Assembly: GCA_913774715.1 (NCBI GenBank)
Contig: CAJYHS010000240.1
Coordinates: 1-64,000, forward strand
Source of the DNA: an uncultured Siphonobacter sp.
GTDB taxonomy: Bacteria; Bacteroidota; Bacteroidia; Cytophagales; Spirosomataceae
Reading direction: 5' to 3'
Length of the DNA stretch: 64,000 nucleotides
How positions within the stretch are numbered: position 1 is the stretch's first letter; each line of letters begins with the position of its first letter. Of the stretch, positions 46,344 through 54,963 are shown piece by piece. The notes below the pieces were generated by a model. That model did not search any database. It was not told the DNA's origin and saw only the letters and a program-made list of their open reading frames with translations. The position numbers were made by a program, and so were the translations under genes.

Positions 46344-46683
46344 GCAAAAAATAATTGAATGAGATCAGTACTGAAGAATCAGCACGTGCGAATAAGAACC
46401 GTCGAAGATTACAGACCGTTCCAACATCGTAATACGCGGTAAGAAAAAGAAGCTTGTGCCACGTCATAAAAGGTTAGATTGCAAAAGTAAGGAAAAGAGT
46501 TTAGGGTTTTGAGTTTTGAGTCCAGAGTTTCAGAGAATTTGAAGTACGAAGCTCATTCACAGAATTTTAACTTACACGTAAAGCGATTTACTTTCCTAGT
46601 TACTCAACGCAAAAACCCAAAACTCTAAACCCAAAACCCAAAACTCCCCTATCTTTGACCCACGTTTCTTTCCCGATATTGCT
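46344..46683. repeat. Divergent spacer with inverted GTTTTGGG-type repeats
   Basis: A block of TTTAGGG/TTTTGAG repeats at about 46499-46533 is mirrored by CTAAACCCAAAACCC-type repeats at 46609-46646, so the two can form a long stem. On the minus strand a -7 box TACTTTTG (46482-46489) serves cysS. On the plus strand TATCTTTG (46650-46657) serves the GNAT-like gene. Both boxes sit right at the outer edge of the repeats. No gene is visible. Confidence 0.65.
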
Positions 46684-47859
46684 ATGCTTTTGTTTGAAGT
46701 CGGTACTAATCCCAGTGCCCAGCGTGAGTTTTTGATGTTTCCCGTTCGTTTATATCGCAACAATCCGAACTGGATTCGCCCCTTGGATCAGGACATTGAA
46801 GATGTGTTCAATCCGAAGAAAAACAAGATGTTCAAACACGGTGAATGCATTCGCTGGATTTTACAGAACGAAGCCGGACAAACCATCGGTCGCGTAGCCG
46901 CTTTTATTGATCATGACAAAGCTCACAAAGAAGACCAGCCCACGGGCGGCATGGGCTTTTTTGAATGCATTGAAGATGAAAAAGCAGCCTTTCTGCTTTT
47001 CCAGGCCTGCAAAGACTGGCTCGAAAGTAAAGGCATGGAGGCGATGGACGGCCCCATTAACTTTGGTGAACGCGAAGCCTGGTGGGGACTAATGGTGCAG
47101 GGCTGGGACTTCGAACCTACTTATAAAATGCCCTGGACGAAGGAGTATTATATTCCTTACTTCGAAAAATACGGTTTTCAGGATTACTTCAAGCAATTCG
47201 TTTATACTTCTCCCATTCGGGAAGTAGTCGTTTCTCCTAATGTGGAAGAAAAAGCTCAGCGGGTCTATGCAAACCCCGAGTTTACCTTTCAGCACATCGA
47301 AAAGAAAGATCTGGCTAAATACACCGAAGATTTCCGCAGTATCTATAATAAAGCCTGGGCCAAGTTTCCGGGCGTGAAGGAAATGAGCATCGAACAGGCC
47401 CGCTCGCTGGTGAATTCGATGAAGCCCATCATTGATGAACAGCTCATCTGGTTCGCTTACGCGGGTGGTGAGGCCGTTGCTTTCTTCATCGTAATCCCTG
47501 ATTTGAACCAGATCGTCAAGCATTTAGATGGCAAATTCGGGTTATTACAGAAACTGAAACTTTTGTACCTGCTGAAGTGGAAGAAAGTAGTTACCCGAAC
47601 CTGTGGCCTTATTTTCGGGGTTATTCCTGATTACCAGGGTAAAGGCGTAGAATCGGCCATCGCTCTACGTTTCCGTCAGGCGGGTCGCGATAATCCTGAT
47701 TACCAATACGATACCATTGATATGAACTGGGTGGGTGATTTCAATCCCCGCATGAATCGTTTCGTTTCGCAATTGGGCACCCGCATTGATAAGAGTTACA
47801 TTACCTATCGTTACCTCTTTGATCGCACAAAAGAATTCAAACGTTGCCCACGGGTTTAG
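46684..47859 (+). CDS. GNAT-like protein, conserved in Bacteroidota
   Basis: 391 residues. An N-terminal block (LYRNNPNWIRPLDQDIEDVFNPKKN) and a central GAREAWWG-type segment (NFGEREAWWGLMVQGWD) lead into a C-terminal acetyl-CoA-like fold (FGVIPDYQGKGVESAIALRF, then MNWVGDFNPRMNRF). I recognise the general GNAT-superfamily pattern but not a specific activity. No signal peptide. It has a perfect -7 box 26 bases before the ATG and a strong terminator after it. Confidence 0.72.
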   Translation: MLLFEVGTNPSAQREFLMFPVRLYRNNPNWIRPLDQDIEDVFNPKKNKMFKHGECIRWILQNEAGQTIGRVAAFIDHDKAHKEDQPTGGMGFFECIEDEKAAFLLFQACKDWLESKGMEAMDGPINFGEREAWWGLMVQGWDFEPTYKMPWTKEYYIPYFEKYGFQDYFKQFVYTSPIREVVVSPNVEEKAQRVYANPEFTFQHIEKKDLAKYTEDFRSIYNKAWAKFPGVKEMSIEQARSLVNSMKPIIDEQLIWFAYAGGEAVAFFIVIPDLNQIVKHLDGKFGLLQKLKLLYLLKWKKVVTRTCGLIFGVIPDYQGKGVESAIALRFRQAGRDNPDYQYDTIDMNWVGDFNPRMNRFVSQLGTRIDKSYITYRYLFDRTKEFKRCPRV

Positions 47860-47882
47860 TTTGGTTCAGAAGCACCGAAATG

Positions 47883-47919
47883 AAGGTTACTTCCCTGAGA
47901 CGGAGGTAACCTTTTTTTT
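47883..47919 (+). terminator. Terminator of the GNAT-like gene
   Basis: AAGGTTACtTCC / GGAgGTAACCTT stem with eight Ts following. Confidence 0.8.
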
Positions 47920-48048
47920 ATGGCTTATTCATCAACATTAAAATTTACCTCACTCATTAAACCTCTTCCCTTGTAAATCCATCTCAACGCCATATCATCT
48001 CCCTGGCTATGAGCTCATTCTTTACTACCTCTCGTTTTTAATAAATCG

Positions 48049-49479
48049 ATGAAAAGTAACCTCAGTCAGCTAAAGCATTTATACCTGCGGGCGGGTTTCG
48101 GAGCCAGCCCGGCAGCGTTACAGGAAGCCAGCCGCCATTCGCTTTCCAAAGCAGTGAATCGTCTTTTTGAAGATTCCCAAACCAGTTCTCCGCTGCATGT
48201 GGCAGATCCCCAGCAGTTGGGTTACACCCGCCAAACGCTGCTCGAAATGGTTATGCAAAAAGATAGTTTATCACAGGATCAGCGAAAGCAGATGACCCAG
48301 CAGATTCAGCGGGAAAACCGGGAACAGATTGGGGACCTCAACTACGCCTGGGTGAATCAAATGGGTTCGGGGAAAGAAGCGTTACGGGAAAAAATGACGC
48401 TTTTCTGGCATGGCCATTTCGCCTGCCGCAGCCTGAATCCAGCTTATGTTCAAAAGCAGAATAATATTCTTCGTGAAAATGCTCTGGGCAAATTTGGGGA
48501 CTTGCTCGGAGCCATCTCCAAAGATCCTGCCATGCTTCAGTTTCTGAATAACCAGCAGAATCGCAAGCAGAGTCCAAACGAAAATTTTGCCCGGGAAGTC
48601 ATGGAGTTATTTACGCTGGGCCGGGGTAACTATACTGAAAAAGACATCAAGGAAGCCGCCCGCAGCTTTACGGGTTGGGGTTTTAATGGCCGGGGCGAAT
48701 TCGTTTTTCGGAAAAATCAGCACGACGATGGCCCGAAAACCATCTTCGGAAAAACCGGAAATTTCAGCGGAGAAGATACCCTGAATTTATTACTGGAGCG
48801 GCCCGAAACGGCTACTTTTCTGGTAACTAAAATCTATCGCTTTTTTGTAAATGACCAACCCGACCAGGCCATTATCAATCAATTAGCTCCGCGTTTTCAT
48901 CAAAAGGAGTACGACATCAGTTGGCTAATGAAGGAGATTTTTTCTTCCGACTGGTTATACGACCCCAGGAATATCGGTACAAAAATTAAATCTCCCGTGG
49001 AGTTTCTGGTCGGCTTGCAACGCACGTTTGGATTAACCTACGGTAGCAAGCAGTCCGTCTTATACATTCAGAAAGCTCTGGATCAGGTACTTTTTTATCC
49101 ACCTAATGTAGCAGGCTGGCCGGGAGGCACGGCCTGGATTGATTCTTCCAGCTTGCTTCTTCGAATGAAGTTACCCGAAGTCATTTTCAATTCGGCTGAG
49201 CTAAACTTCAAAGCAAAAGCCGACGGCGATGTAAATACCGATTACCTCACGCAAAAAAAAGGACGACAGTTTGCACAGGCCGAACTCAACTGGCAGGATT
49301 TCGGCACCGCCTTCGAAGGCCTTCAGAGTGAAGCTTTGGTAACTGCTTTAAGTACACACTTACTGCAACGTCCGCTTCGCTCAGCTCAGCAAAGTCTGAT
49401 TCTGAAACGAAAAAAAGAATCGGAGTTAAAAGACTATACGCTGGCTTTACTTACCCTGCCAGAGTACCAATTGTGTTAG
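48049..49479 (+). CDS. DUF1800 protein
   Basis: 476 residues with DUF1800 blocks LREKMTLFWHGHFACR, NENFAREVMELFTLG, EAARSFTGWGFN and FYPPNVAGWPGG. No signal peptide is obvious. DUF1800 genes nearly always precede a DUF1501 gene, as here 27 bases later. The pair is thought to act together in export or processing of surface material, but the activity is unknown. No terminator separates the two genes. Confidence 0.92.
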   Translation: MKSNLSQLKHLYLRAGFGASPAALQEASRHSLSKAVNRLFEDSQTSSPLHVADPQQLGYTRQTLLEMVMQKDSLSQDQRKQMTQQIQRENREQIGDLNYAWVNQMGSGKEALREKMTLFWHGHFACRSLNPAYVQKQNNILRENALGKFGDLLGAISKDPAMLQFLNNQQNRKQSPNENFAREVMELFTLGRGNYTEKDIKEAARSFTGWGFNGRGEFVFRKNQHDDGPKTIFGKTGNFSGEDTLNLLLERPETATFLVTKIYRFFVNDQPDQAIINQLAPRFHQKEYDISWLMKEIFSSDWLYDPRNIGTKIKSPVEFLVGLQRTFGLTYGSKQSVLYIQKALDQVLFYPPNVAGWPGGTAWIDSSSLLLRMKLPEVIFNSAELNFKAKADGDVNTDYLTQKKGRQFAQAELNWQDFGTAFEGLQSEALVTALSTHLLQRPLRSAQQSLILKRKKESELKDYTLALLTLPEYQLC

Positions 49480-49506
49480 ATGTTCCACCCCTAGACCTAA
49501 TACTTT

Positions 49507-50703
49507 ATGAATCGTAAAGAATTTCTTCGTCAATCGGCTCTGGCTACAGTGGGCACCTGGCTTATTCCCGACTTTGTTAAAGCGTATGAACAGCATCAAT
49601 TGGGACAGACGCCTACTTCCCGGAAAACGCTGGTAATCATTCAATTTTCTGGTGGTAATGATGGGCTAAATACCATCATTCCTTACCGCAACGATATTTA
49701 TTACCGCGAGCGGCCCAAACTGGCGATTCCGGAGGGTAAGGTTCTGAAAATTAACGACGAGTTAGCCTTTCATCCGGCTCTGGAAAAACTTCGCCGTTGG
49801 TACGATGACGGGCGTTTTTCCATTCTCAATAATGTGGGTTACCCCAACCCTGATCGTTCACACTTTCGGTCGATGGACATCTGGCATACCGCCAGTAACT
49901 CCAATGAGTACCTGAAAACAGGCTGGATTGGGCGTTACCTTGATTCCCAGTGTTCGGGTCAATGTCAGCCGTATCAGGCTCTGGAAATTGACGATCAGTT
50001 AAGTCTCTCCATGAAGGGTGATCAGGTAAAAGGCTTAGCGGTGTCAGACCCGAAACGCCTGTACAATCAGACGCAAAACAGTTTTTATCAGCAACTGGCC
50101 CGAGTTAATCACGAAGAATATGAAAACGTGGATTACCTCTACAAAACGCTGGCTGAAACGATTTCTTCCGCCGATTATATCCATGCCAAGACGAAAGTGG
50201 CCAGCTCTTCCACTACCTATCCATCTCACGAATTAGGTCGCCGAATGAAAACCATTGCTAACTTTATTCGCACGGGCGTGGATTCTCGTGTCTATTACGT
50301 ATCGCACGGCAGTTTTGATACGCATGTGAATCAACAACCTCAGCAGCATAACTTATTAACTCAATACGCCGAAGCTCTTGACTCCTTCTTACAGGATTTA
50401 AAATCGCAGGGTCAGCTTGATAACGTGGTCGTTATGACTTTCAGCGAGTTTGGTCGCAGGATTAAACAAAATGCGTCGAACGGAACGGATCACGGAGCCG
50501 CCAATGTGCTATTTCTAGCGGGCTCTCTGCTGAAACCAGACTCTAGTCTGACGGCTTCCCCTAACCTGACGGACACGGATCAGGGAGATTTGAAATACAC
50601 CATTGACTTCCGCGATGTGTATGCCACTTTGCTGGATCGCTGGTTAGACGTTCCGTCGGAAGCAATTTTGGGACGAAAATTTGCAGGTCTGAAAACGGGG
50701 TAA
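49507..50703 (+). CDS. DUF1501 protein
   Basis: 398 residues. The N-terminus MNRKEFLRQSALATVGTWL is Tat-like but lacks a true twin Arg. The body has IQFSGGNDGLNTIIPY, NNVGYPNPDRSHFRSMDIWHTA, VSHGSFDTH, TFSEFGRRIKQNASNGTDHGAAN, the metal-binding pattern of the alkaline-phosphatase-like fold seen in this family. It is the partner of the DUF1800 gene and 38 bases ahead of recO. Confidence 0.92.
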   Translation: MNRKEFLRQSALATVGTWLIPDFVKAYEQHQLGQTPTSRKTLVIIQFSGGNDGLNTIIPYRNDIYYRERPKLAIPEGKVLKINDELAFHPALEKLRRWYDDGRFSILNNVGYPNPDRSHFRSMDIWHTASNSNEYLKTGWIGRYLDSQCSGQCQPYQALEIDDQLSLSMKGDQVKGLAVSDPKRLYNQTQNSFYQQLARVNHEEYENVDYLYKTLAETISSADYIHAKTKVASSSTTYPSHELGRRMKTIANFIRTGVDSRVYYVSHGSFDTHVNQQPQQHNLLTQYAEALDSFLQDLKSQGQLDNVVVMTFSEFGRRIKQNASNGTDHGAANVLFLAGSLLKPDSSLTASPNLTDTDQGDLKYTIDFRDVYATLLDRWLDVPSEAILGRKFAGLKTG

Positions 50704-50730
50704 TTTCCTCTAAATCGCCTCAAAAAATCG

Positions 50731-50738
50731 TATTTTTG
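50731..50738 (+). promoter_or_regulatory. -7 box of recO
   Basis: A perfect TATTTTTG ends three bases before the ATG at 50742, so the transcript may be leaderless. No good -33 TTG is seen at the usual distance. Confidence 0.5.
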
Positions 50739-50741
50739 TAC

Positions 50742-51419
50742 ATGCTTCAAAAAACCCGCGGCTTAGTTCTTAATTACCTGCGTTACCGAGAAACGTCGAT
50801 CATCGTCAAGATTTATACCGAGGAGTTCGGCGTTCAGACGTATATCGAAAATGGGGTTCGGAGCAGTAAAGGCAAAAATAAAATTGCTCTTTTTCAGCCC
50901 CTTACCTTATTGGATTTAGTTGTCTATTTCAAAGACAGTGCCGGAATTCAGCGGATTTCCGAAATTAAGGTCAACCACCCGTACAGTACCATTCCTTTTG
51001 ATATTACCAAGTCAACCATTGCTCTTTTTATTACCGAAGTACTCAGCAAAACGCTGAAGGAAGAAGCGGGTAATCCACGGTTATTTCAATTTCTTCGGGA
51101 AAGCCTAATCTGGCTGGATCAGGCCACCGAAGGATACGAAAATTTTCACCTCTGGTTTTTGCTTCGGCTAAGTTTTTATCTGGGGTTTGAACCTACCACG
51201 GGCCAACAACTGGCTCAGGAGTTAAAGCTGGCAGGTTATCCCATCCACGACGAGTCGGAATTACGGAAATTGGATGAGTTGAATGTGAACCCGGAAATCC
51301 GCCTGGGCCGGTCCTCCCGGAACTATTTACTGGAAATGGTATTAAAGTTTTATGAGCTTCACGTCGATGGTATGGGCGAAGTTCGGTCCCTGGAAATTCT
51401 TCGCACCGTTTTTTCCTAA
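50742..51419 (+). CDS. recO: DNA repair protein RecO
   Basis: 225 residues from MLQKTRGLVLN; an in-frame TTG two codons upstream is inside the -7 box and is rejected. The OB-fold start (GLVLNYLRYRETSIIVKIYTEEFG) and GVRSSKGKNKIALFQPLTLLDL match RecO. The zinc-ribbon cysteines of some RecO proteins are absent, as usual in Bacteroidota. RecO loads RecA on gapped DNA with RecF/RecR. Confidence 0.9.
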   Translation: MLQKTRGLVLNYLRYRETSIIVKIYTEEFGVQTYIENGVRSSKGKNKIALFQPLTLLDLVVYFKDSAGIQRISEIKVNHPYSTIPFDITKSTIALFITEVLSKTLKEEAGNPRLFQFLRESLIWLDQATEGYENFHLWFLLRLSFYLGFEPTTGQQLAQELKLAGYPIHDESELRKLDELNVNPEIRLGRSSRNYLLEMVLKFYELHVDGMGEVRSLEILRTVFS

Positions 51420-51525
51420 TATTATTTACATTGCTTAACAATCTATAAATCAGCCTATTTAGTCGTTATTAATCTAAATATTGTCACGCCTTGATAGAAA
51501 CGTAAAACAAATTTCAACAGTAAGC

Positions 51526-51556
51526 TTGTCCGCACGCCGAAATATTGCTACTTTTG
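51526..51556 (+). promoter_or_regulatory. Promoter of rpmG
   Basis: TTG (51526-51528), a 20-base spacer and a perfect TACTTTTG (51549-51556) give a leader of about 40 bases. The spacer 51420-51525 holds no rpmB or other gene. Confidence 0.7.
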
Positions 51557-51602
51557 CGTTCCAATTTTTGAAAAGCACTGATTTAAATAACGCAATAAGC
51601 TC

Positions 51603-51785
51603 ATGGCTAAGAAAGGCAACCGCATTCAGGTAATCCTCGAGTGCACCGAGCAAAAGACTTCTGGCGTTCCTGGCATGTCACGATATGTCACGATGAAAAA
51701 CCGGAAGAATACTACGGCTCGTATTGAACTCCAGAAGTACAACCCTTTCCTGAAAAAGCATACGCTTCACAAGGAAATCAAGTAA
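51603..51785 (+). CDS. rpmG: 50S ribosomal protein L33, zinc-free form
   Basis: 60 residues, typical of Bacteroidota L33 ([18 protein letters not shown], then [22 protein letters not shown]). Only one Cys is present, so the CxxC pairs of the zinc form are missing. It is followed by DUF4295 and ftsY as usual in the phylum, but rpmB is not directly upstream. Confidence 0.96.
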   Translation: MAKKGNRIQVILECTEQKTSGVPGMSRYVTMKNRKNTTARIELQKYNPFLKKHTLHKEIK

Positions 51786-51877
51786 TTTCAGACCCCAGTT
51801 ATTCGTTGTTTAGGTGGTTCCTAGTCCGGCGATAACTGTCCACTGGTTAGTGATCCACTGTATAACATTTTACTGAA

Positions 51878-52030
51878 ATGGCAAAGAAAGTAGTAGCGAC
51901 CCTGAAAAAAGAAGGTGGCGTTAAATACGCTAAAATCATCAAGGCGGTGAAAAACCCAACCACAGGTGCTTATACCTTCAAAGAAGAAATCGTTCTTCAG
52001 GACGAAGCTCAAGCAGCTCTGAAAAACTAG
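51878..52030 (+). CDS. DUF4295 small basic protein
   Basis: 50 residues: MAKKVVATLKKEGGVKYAKI to AQAALKN. It is too short for many ORF finders but always sits between rpmG and ftsY in Bacteroidota. It is Lys-rich and probably ribosome-associated; that is inferred from position and charge, and no function is established that I can name. Confidence 0.93.
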   Translation: MAKKVVATLKKEGGVKYAKIIKAVKNPTTGAYTFKEEIVLQDEAQAALKN

Positions 52031-52060
52031 TCTGCTGAGACGCAAAAGTCTTATTATGAT

Positions 52061-52088
52061 CCTCCGAACGTTCTTCGGGGGATTTTTT
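52061..52088 (+). terminator. Terminator of rpmG-DUF4295
   Basis: CCTCCGAA / TTCGGGGG stem with one G-U pair, loop CGTTC, then six Ts. A -7 box TAGATTTG follows at 52093-52100 and may start ftsY on its own. Confidence 0.7.
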
Positions 52089-52173
52089 GTTGTAGATTTG
52101 GAGCATTAGTGATCCAGGTTTCTTCGGTATACTATAAATAGCTGGATCCTAAGCATAGATAATCAAACCAAAA

Positions 52174-53151
52174 ATGGGCTTATTCGATTTTTTCACGAAG
52201 AAAAAGGAGCAAATCCAGGAAGAACAGGCCGAGTCACTGGACAAAGGTCTGGAAAAAACCAAAGATGGCTTTTTCTCTAAACTCAGCCGGGCTGTCGTCG
52301 GAAAATCCAAAGTAGATGACGAAGTACTGGATGAACTGGAAGAAATTCTCATTTCTTCGGACGTAGGGGTAGAAACCACCGTCAACATTATTCGCCGGAT
52401 TGAAGCCCGCGTTGCTAAAGATAAATTCATGAGTACCAGCGAACTGGATTCGATCCTTCGGGAAGAAATCGCTGCTTTGCTGTCTGAAAACCAGTCTACC
52501 GATATTTCGGGAGATTTTGAAACGCCCTTGGGCACCAAACCCTACGTCATCATGGTAGTGGGGGTTAATGGTGTAGGCAAAACGACAACCATTGGTAAAC
52601 TGGCCGCCCAGTATCATAAAGCTGGAAAGAAAGTGGTGCTAGGGGCCGGTGATACCTTCCGGGCCGCCGCTGTAGACCAGTTGAAGTTATGGGGTGAACG
52701 CGTAGGCGTGCCCGTGATTGACCACGGCATGAACACCGATCCTGCTTCGGTAGCTTACGATGCCGTAAAACAGGGCACCGAAACCGGTGCAGACGTGGTT
52801 ATCGTCGATACCGCCGGACGTTTACATACGAAGGTGAATCTGATGAACGAGCTTTCGAAGATCAAGCGGGTGATGCAGAAATTCTCAGTAGAAGCTCCGC
52901 ACGAGGTATTACTCGTACTCGACGGCTCGACCGGGCAAAATGCATTTATCCAGGCTCAGGAGTTTACGAAAGCTACTGAAGTGACTTCGCTGGCCATTAC
53001 CAAGCTCGACGGTACCGCTAAAGGCGGCGTAGTGATTGGTATTTCTGATCAGTTTAAAATTCCGGTGAAGTACATTGGCGTAGGTGAGCGAATTGAGGAT
53101 TTACAGGTATTCAATAAAAAGACCTTCGTCGAGAGTTTATTCAAGAAATAA
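52174..53151 (+). CDS. ftsY: Signal recognition particle receptor FtsY
   Basis: 325 residues with the short N-terminal lead of Bacteroidota FtsY rather than the long acidic domain of enterics. GTPase motifs are GVNGVGKT (130-137), DTFRAAAVDQL, DTAGRL and TKLDGTAKGG. FtsY docks ribosome-SRP complexes at the membrane. It is probably expressed from its own -7 box at 52093-52100. Confidence 0.97.
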   Translation: MGLFDFFTKKKEQIQEEQAESLDKGLEKTKDGFFSKLSRAVVGKSKVDDEVLDELEEILISSDVGVETTVNIIRRIEARVAKDKFMSTSELDSILREEIAALLSENQSTDISGDFETPLGTKPYVIMVVGVNGVGKTTTIGKLAAQYHKAGKKVVLGAGDTFRAAAVDQLKLWGERVGVPVIDHGMNTDPASVAYDAVKQGTETGADVVIVDTAGRLHTKVNLMNELSKIKRVMQKFSVEAPHEVLLVLDGSTGQNAFIQAQEFTKATEVTSLAITKLDGTAKGGVVIGISDQFKIPVKYIGVGERIEDLQVFNKKTFVESLFKK

Positions 53152-53171
53152 CTCCCATTACGAAAACCACG

Positions 53172-53202
53172 AAAGCTGCCGGATAACCTGGCAGCTTTTT
53201 TT
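53172..53202 (+). terminator. Terminator of ftsY
   Basis: AAAGCTGCC / GGCAGCTTT stem with T run. Confidence 0.8.
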
Positions 53203-53219
53203 AGTTTTGAATCACAGCT

Positions 53220-54248
53220 ATGAAAATTCCGGTTCAAAATATCTACTATCTGCTTTGTTACGCCTGGGACAAACTCGAAGAACGTGAATTGGTTCATGTC
53301 ACCGCTGACGACCAGATTAGTTTGCTGGATCTATTAATCGAAATATTAATCACAGCCACTCATCGCCTCTTCAGGCAGGGTTTGTTTCATGCCTATCAAT
53401 CAGAAAAAGTACAACTGGCGGGCATTCGTGGGAAGTTATTACTGACGGAAAGCTTACAGAAAAATGAATTCCGGCAGGGAAGAGCCATTTGTGAGCAGGA
53501 TGTTTATTCAGCGAATCAGCCGGTAAATCAGATTCTAAAGACAACGCTCAACTCTTTATTACGTCTCCCCTCTTTACCGCAACAGTCCCGCATTCGTCAT
53601 CTGCACTTCCGCATGACAGATGTCGAGGAAATCAAACTCAACGAAACGATTTTTACTAAGGCAAGCATTCCAAGGCATCCTTCTACCTATCGTTTTGTGC
53701 TGAATGTGTGTGAGTTACTTTACAAAAACTTACTAGTTAACGAAGAAAAGGGTACCTACCAGTTCAAGGATTTCTGGCGGGACGAGCGGCAAATGGCGGT
53801 TCTTTTTGAAGCATTCGTTCGAAATTTCTATCGCCACGAGTTACCGCAATGGAAAGTACGACGGGAAACTATTCACTGGAAATTAACCGCCACTGCACAG
53901 GATCGCACGTTGTTACCCCTCATGCAAACCGATTTAACGCTGGAGCAAAAAGATCAGAAGATCATTCTGGATACGAAGTATTACGCCGAAACGTTTCAAC
54001 GACACTTTGAATCGCGTAAGGTTCATTCGCCGCATTTATACCAGTTGTTTGCGTATCTGAAAAACTACCCGGCTACCGGCAAGCTTCGGGGCATCTTACT
54101 GTATCCAACGGTTACGCAATCCGTTTCCGCTTTCTTTTCCGACGAAGCTCACCAAATTCAGGTGCAAACGCTGGATTTGAATCAGCACTGGTCGGGCATT
54201 CACAGGGATTTATTGGAGTTAGTTGATCCGAAACTTGAAATAGTTTAA
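53220..54248 (+). CDS. McrC-like nuclease component without McrB
   Basis: 342 residues. The start MKIPVQNIYYLLCYAWDKL and the middle KLLLTESLQKN match McrC-family proteins of Bacteroidota. A PD-(D/E)xK nuclease site is visible as MQTDLTLEQKDQKIILDTKYY, with the Asp in MQTDL and DTKYY as acid and Lys. McrC normally works with the GTPase McrB to cut modified DNA, but the gene before it is ftsY and the next is unrelated. It may be an orphan or have its partner elsewhere. Confidence 0.82.
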   Translation: MKIPVQNIYYLLCYAWDKLEERELVHVTADDQISLLDLLIEILITATHRLFRQGLFHAYQSEKVQLAGIRGKLLLTESLQKNEFRQGRAICEQDVYSANQPVNQILKTTLNSLLRLPSLPQQSRIRHLHFRMTDVEEIKLNETIFTKASIPRHPSTYRFVLNVCELLYKNLLVNEEKGTYQFKDFWRDERQMAVLFEAFVRNFYRHELPQWKVRRETIHWKLTATAQDRTLLPLMQTDLTLEQKDQKIILDTKYYAETFQRHFESRKVHSPHLYQLFAYLKNYPATGKLRGILLYPTVTQSVSAFFSDEAHQIQVQTLDLNQHWSGIHRDLLELVDPKLEIV

Positions 54249-54301
54249 GCTCGATAGACCGCTTTTCCCTGACAGCAGTGACTTGAAGACTTCTAGCTCA
54301 T

Positions 54302-54325
54302 GCTGCCAGCAAAAAAGCTGGCAGC
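54302..54325. repeat. CTGCCAGC-A6-GCTGGCAG stem-loop
   Basis: GCTGCCAGC and GCTGGCAGC flank six As, with a third CGCTGGCAGC preceded by six Ts at 54362-54377. The same core occurs in the hairpin at 731-755. It may terminate the mcrC-like and VOC genes, which converge here. Confidence 0.6.
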
Positions 54326-54419
54326 GGCATCCTCAACGATTAAGCAACGCAACCCGGCCAATTTTTTCGCTGGCAGCTCTCCCTTACAGCTAACCCATTC
54401 AAATAGCTAACTGATTAAA

Positions 54420-54872
54420 TCATTTCTTAGCCGGATCTTTCCACTCATTCAGTTCCACCAGATACCCATCGGGATCGGGTAAGTAAATCTGTTTCACTCC
54501 ATCGAATCGTACTTGAGCGTGATAAGACAGCCCCTTCCCTTTTAGAAACGCTTCTGCCTGATCCATTGACTTCACAAACACGGCAAAATGAGAGCCATTC
54601 CGATCATTATTTACCGGAATCGTGCGACCGGCCAGTAAATGTATTTGCTGATCCGTACCAATTTTAAACCAGGAACGAATGGCTTTGAGATTGTCAGGGA
54701 CTTCCAGTTGCTCAAGACCCAGAATTTCGGAATAAAATTTGGTAGAAGCTGGTAGGTCAGCCACCTGCAAAGCCAAGTGATTATGTTTGACAATGCCCAA
54801 TTTCTCCTGAGCAAAAGCAGCCCTATTCATACCTGTAAAGCAAATGATGATAAAAAGGAAACGAAATAACAT
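54420..54872 (-). CDS. Exported VOC (glyoxalase-like) protein
   Basis: 150 residues: signal peptide MLFRFLFIIICFTGMNRAAFAQ (leaving E), then one VOC half-fold module pair (HLALQVADLPASTKFYSEILGL; VRFDGVKQIYLPDPDGYLVELNEW). Metal ligands of glyoxalases would be the His in NHLAL and the Glu of LVELNEW. Periplasmic VOC proteins of this type are common in Bacteroidota; the substrate is unknown. It is transcribed away from the Lrp gene's terminator. Confidence 0.85.
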   Translation of the reverse strand: MLFRFLFIIICFTGMNRAAFAQEKLGIVKHNHLALQVADLPASTKFYSEILGLEQLEVPDNLKAIRSWFKIGTDQQIHLLAGRTIPVNNDRNGSHFAVFVKSMDQAEAFLKGKGLSYHAQVRFDGVKQIYLPDPDGYLVELNEWKDPAKK

Positions 54873-54894
54873 GTAGCTATAGATTTGAGAGGTA

Positions 54895-54934
54895 TAAAAA
54901 AAATCGTTACCTGAATTTTGACTCTCAGATAACG
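54895..54934 (-). terminator. Terminator of the Lrp/AsnC gene
   Basis: CGTTATCTGA / TCAGGTAACG stem (one mismatch) followed on the minus strand by eight Ts. Confidence 0.7.
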
Positions 54935-54963
54935 ACTTTGTAAAAAACTAAAACGCTTACTTA

